Shown: piece by piece, positions 62,029 to 64,000 of the stretch
How the letters are laid out: every line of letters begins with the position of its first letter
How positions within the stretch are numbered: position 1 is the stretch's first letter
Assembly: GCF_025736935.1 (NCBI RefSeq)
Contig: NZ_CP107048.1
Location: 682,001 to 746,000, forward strand
DNA: 64,000 nucleotides
Direction: 5' to 3'
From: Qipengyuania sp. SS22
GTDB lineage: Bacteria > Pseudomonadota > Alphaproteobacteria > Sphingomonadales > Sphingomonadaceae
Position numbers and translations under genes: made by a program
Notes under the pieces: generated by a model
Database searches by the model: none
What the model saw: the letters and a program-made list of their open reading frames with translations, nothing else
What the model was told of the DNA's origin: nothing

Positions 62029-63778
62029 TCTCGGACTGATCGTAGCACTCGCATTTGCCCTTGCGACGCTGGGGGGATGTGATGAGGCAGCGTCGGACCG
62101 ACCCCCCTTGGAGGAGGCGCGGTTCCAGCTGGCGCGGGGTGATGCCCTCGCGGCGCAGGTCCAGCTCGAACAGGCGCTCGCGACAGGCACTCCGCGCGCG
62201 GAGCTTGCCGCGCTGTTCGGCGAAAGCGCGCTTCTGACGGGTGACCTGGGCGTTGCGCGTGAGTGGCTCGGCCCGGGCGAATTTTCGGAAGACAGCAGCG
62301 CCGCTGGCTTCCAATTGCTGGGCCGTCTCGAAATGGCGGAAGGCAATCTACCCGCCGCCGGCGCCGCTTTCGACCGATCCTATCGGGTCGAACCGGACAA
62401 TGCCGGGCTGTGGGTCGACATCGGGCGTCTGCGGTATCGCGGGGGCGAGCAATTCGAGGCCATCGCCGCAGCCGAACGGGCATTGCGGATTGATCCGAAT
62501 GATGCCGAAGCGCTGCGCTTTCGCGGGCAACTCGCGCGCGATGCGCAGGGGCTTGAGGCGGGTGCCGAATTGCTCGGCAGGGCACTCGAACGCCAGCCGC
62601 AGAATACTGAATTGAGGGTCGAATACGCGGCCACGCTCGGCGATGCCGGCCGTGCGCGCGACGCGTTAAGGGTCCTGCGTGCCGAGGGTGGGCGCGCGGC
62701 CTCCACTCCGCGCGGCATGTTCGTCCAGGCGGTGATCGCTGCGCGGGGTGGAGATTTTCGATCGGCTCGCGACTTGCTCGCGCGATCGGGACTGGCGAGC
62801 GACAATGTCGCCTCTGCCCGTCTGCTGTCGGGGCTTATCGCGCTCAACGATGGGAATTACGCGAGCGCGGCGCTCACGTTCGCTCGCCTTCACCGGCGCC
62901 AGCCCGACAATCGCCGGGTCGGGGATTTGCTCGCCTATGCACTCTCCCGCAGCGGCGGTGAACGCGAGTTGGTGCATCGCTTCGCTGCGCCCGCGTCGAG
63001 TGGCGCGGGGTCGATCTACCTGCGCATGCTGGTAGGCAGGGCATACGAGGCGCTTGGCGAGCGGGAACGTGCAGCAAAATTTCTCGATCTGGCGGCATTT
63101 GGTCCGTCCGAGCTTGCGGTCCTGCCCGGCCTCACGCCGCGCGCGTCGCTTGCCGTCTCCCCTGACATGGGCGGGTTGGAGATACGCGATTACGTTCGCC
63201 ATGCGATTGCTAGCGAAGACGCCGTGGCGGCCGTCGGCAGGGCCCGCAGTTTCGCGCAACGCTTTCCCGGCTCGGGCGATGCGCAGGCCATTCTCGGCGA
63301 TGCAGAATTCGCTAGCGGCGACAAAGCTGCTGCGCGCGCGGCCTATGCACGATCGGCGCTGGTGCGGCGGTCATGGCCGCTGACATTGCGGCTCGCAGCG
63401 GCGCAGGAGGACGCCGCCGAGACCCGCCGTCTGCTCGAGAGCTATGTGCGCGACAATCCCATGAATGCAGAGGCCGCGGCGCTTCTCGCGGATGCTTTCG
63501 CGGCCGCAGGGGATTGGGAGCGCGCTGCGCAATTGCTCGATCATGCCATGGCTCTCGGAATGGCGCGCGTTCCGTGGGTTCTCGCTGCGCGCAGCATCGC
63601 TGCTGGGGAGCTCGATGATAGCGACGGGGCGCTCGATTACGCGCTCGCGGCGCATGAACTGCAGCCGATGAACCCGCTGGCGATTGCCGCCTTGATCGAT
63701 GCGCTGCCCGAAAGCGAGGAGGCGGCAAGAAGCGAGCTTGAAACGAAACTGCGTTCCGTGTCGGCGAGCACGCGCTGA
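62012..63778 (+). CDS. TPR-repeat lipoprotein of the PEP-CTERM/exopolysaccharide system (PrsT-like)
   Basis: Encodes 588 aa; the start lies 17 bp inside the end of prsR, a reading supported by the lipoprotein signal MIFRRDLGLIVALAFALATL and lipobox LGGC. About a dozen tetratricopeptide-like repeats follow, such as NAGLWVDIGRLRYRGGEQFE. PrsT of PEP-CTERM loci is usually nearer 900 aa as I recall it, so this copy is shorter. It probably scaffolds polysaccharide export or protein sorting in the outer membrane. No exosortase (xrtA/epsH) gene lies in the window. Confidence 0.8.
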   Translation: MIFRRDLGLIVALAFALATLGGCDEAASDRPPLEEARFQLARGDALAAQVQLEQALATGTPRAELAALFGESALLTGDLGVAREWLGPGEFSEDSSAAGFQLLGRLEMAEGNLPAAGAAFDRSYRVEPDNAGLWVDIGRLRYRGGEQFEAIAAAERALRIDPNDAEALRFRGQLARDAQGLEAGAELLGRALERQPQNTELRVEYAATLGDAGRARDALRVLRAEGGRAASTPRGMFVQAVIAARGGDFRSARDLLARSGLASDNVASARLLSGLIALNDGNYASAALTFARLHRRQPDNRRVGDLLAYALSRSGGERELVHRFAAPASSGAGSIYLRMLVGRAYEALGERERAAKFLDLAAFGPSELAVLPGLTPRASLAVSPDMGGLEIRDYVRHAIASEDAVAAVGRARSFAQRFPGSGDAQAILGDAEFASGDKAAARAAYARSALVRRSWPLTLRLAAAQEDAAETRRLLESYVRDNPMNAEAAALLADAFAAAGDWERAAQLLDHAMALGMARVPWVLAARSIAAGELDDSDGALDYALAAHELQPMNPLAIAALIDALPESEEAARSELETKLRSVSASTR

Positions 63779-63818
63779 GGAACTCGACAAGCTTGCACGG
63801 TAGAGGCAAGGGCCGCGC

Positions 63819-64000
63819 ATGACGCTCCGAACCGTTTTTGCCGATCCCATGGTGCGGATGCTGGTCGCCGCCATCCTGCTTGCCGCCCTCCTGCCCGCCA
63901 CCGGTAGCGCGCGAGGCGTGGCGCAGGCAGTGGCCAATGCAGCGATTTTCATCCTGTTCCTGCTCAACGGCATGCGCATCGCGCGGCGCGATATCGCTGC
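63819..64000 (+). CDS. Bile acid:sodium symporter-family transporter, N-terminal fragment
   Basis: Starts at 63819 and runs off the window, giving about 60 residues. Two hydrophobic segments (MVRMLVAAILLAALLP and AVANAAIFILFLLNGMRIAR) with the phrase FLLNGMRI match the start of SBF-like (bile acid:Na+ symporter family) transporters, where FFxxGxxL appears at the same place. The substrate is unknown. It lies 40 bp after the TPR gene and need not belong to the same operon. Confidence 0.7.
   Translation, partial: MTLRTVFADPMVRMLVAAILLAALLPATGSARGVAQAVANAAIFILFLLNGMRIARRDIA

Overview
The window looks like chromosomal DNA of a sphingomonad alphaproteobacterium, most likely of the Erythrobacteraceae (Erythrobacter or Altererythrobacter group). 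The reasons are the high GC content, the mfd / sdhE / recG neighbourhood, the zauP-zapA-6S RNA-fau-DUF2842 cluster, an ScfR-type regulator beside isocitrate lyase, a class I aldolase beside thiE, several large TonB-dependent receptors, and a PEP-CTERM/exopolysaccharide regulatory block. The genus is inferred from gene content and order, not from a search.

Layout. 0-8.2 kb: the end of an EAL gene, transcription-repair factor mfd, sdhE, a paired palindromic repeat, recG, a low-molecular-weight phosphatase and a membrane diguanylate cyclase. 8.3-19 kb: acetyl-CoA synthetase, a TonB-dependent receptor of unknown ligand, and a three-gene RND efflux operon with a divergent TetR regulator. 19.0-28.15 kb: a genomic island of about 9.1 kb inserted at the 3' end of tRNA-Pro(CGG). 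It is bounded by a 20-bp direct repeat (19 of 20 identical) of the tRNA end. It carries a cytochrome/beta-propeller protein, a shortened NhaP2-type antiporter, a carbohydrate-type TonB receptor and a PL6 alginate lyase, and has no intact integrase. 28.3-33 kb: thyA and the branched-chain 2-oxoacid dehydrogenase operon (E1 alpha, E1 beta, E2) behind a strong promoter with an adjacent palindrome. 33.4-36.6 kb: tRNA-Asp, a sugar:cation symporter, then DUF2842, fau, 6S RNA, zapA and a ZauP-like gene, all on the minus strand. 36.8-45.5 kb: central carbon genes tkt-gap-pgk, a thioesterase, a serine hydrolase, a flavodoxin-fold protein, class I fructose-bisphosphate aldolase and thiE. 45.6-49.9 kb: two cell-wall enzymes, efp, an unknown gene, an inositol-monophosphatase family gene and tRNA-Leu. 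50-57 kb: an SLC13 transporter, an M20 amidohydrolase, the aceA operon with divergent scfR, and a small membrane protein. 57.1-64 kb: an exopolysaccharide sugar-phosphate transferase, PrsK, PrsR, a PrsT-like TPR lipoprotein, and the start of a bile-acid-symporter-family gene.

How the parts fit. AcsA, AceA and ScfR together point to acetate and short-chain acyl use through the glyoxylate shunt. The bkd complex supplies acyl-CoA from branched amino acids. The island adds import and depolymerisation of a polyuronate, probably alginate, but none of the later catabolic genes. The EAL and GGDEF proteins and the Prs two-component system suggest control of surface polysaccharide. No CRISPR array, transposase, plasmid gene or prophage structural gene was seen.
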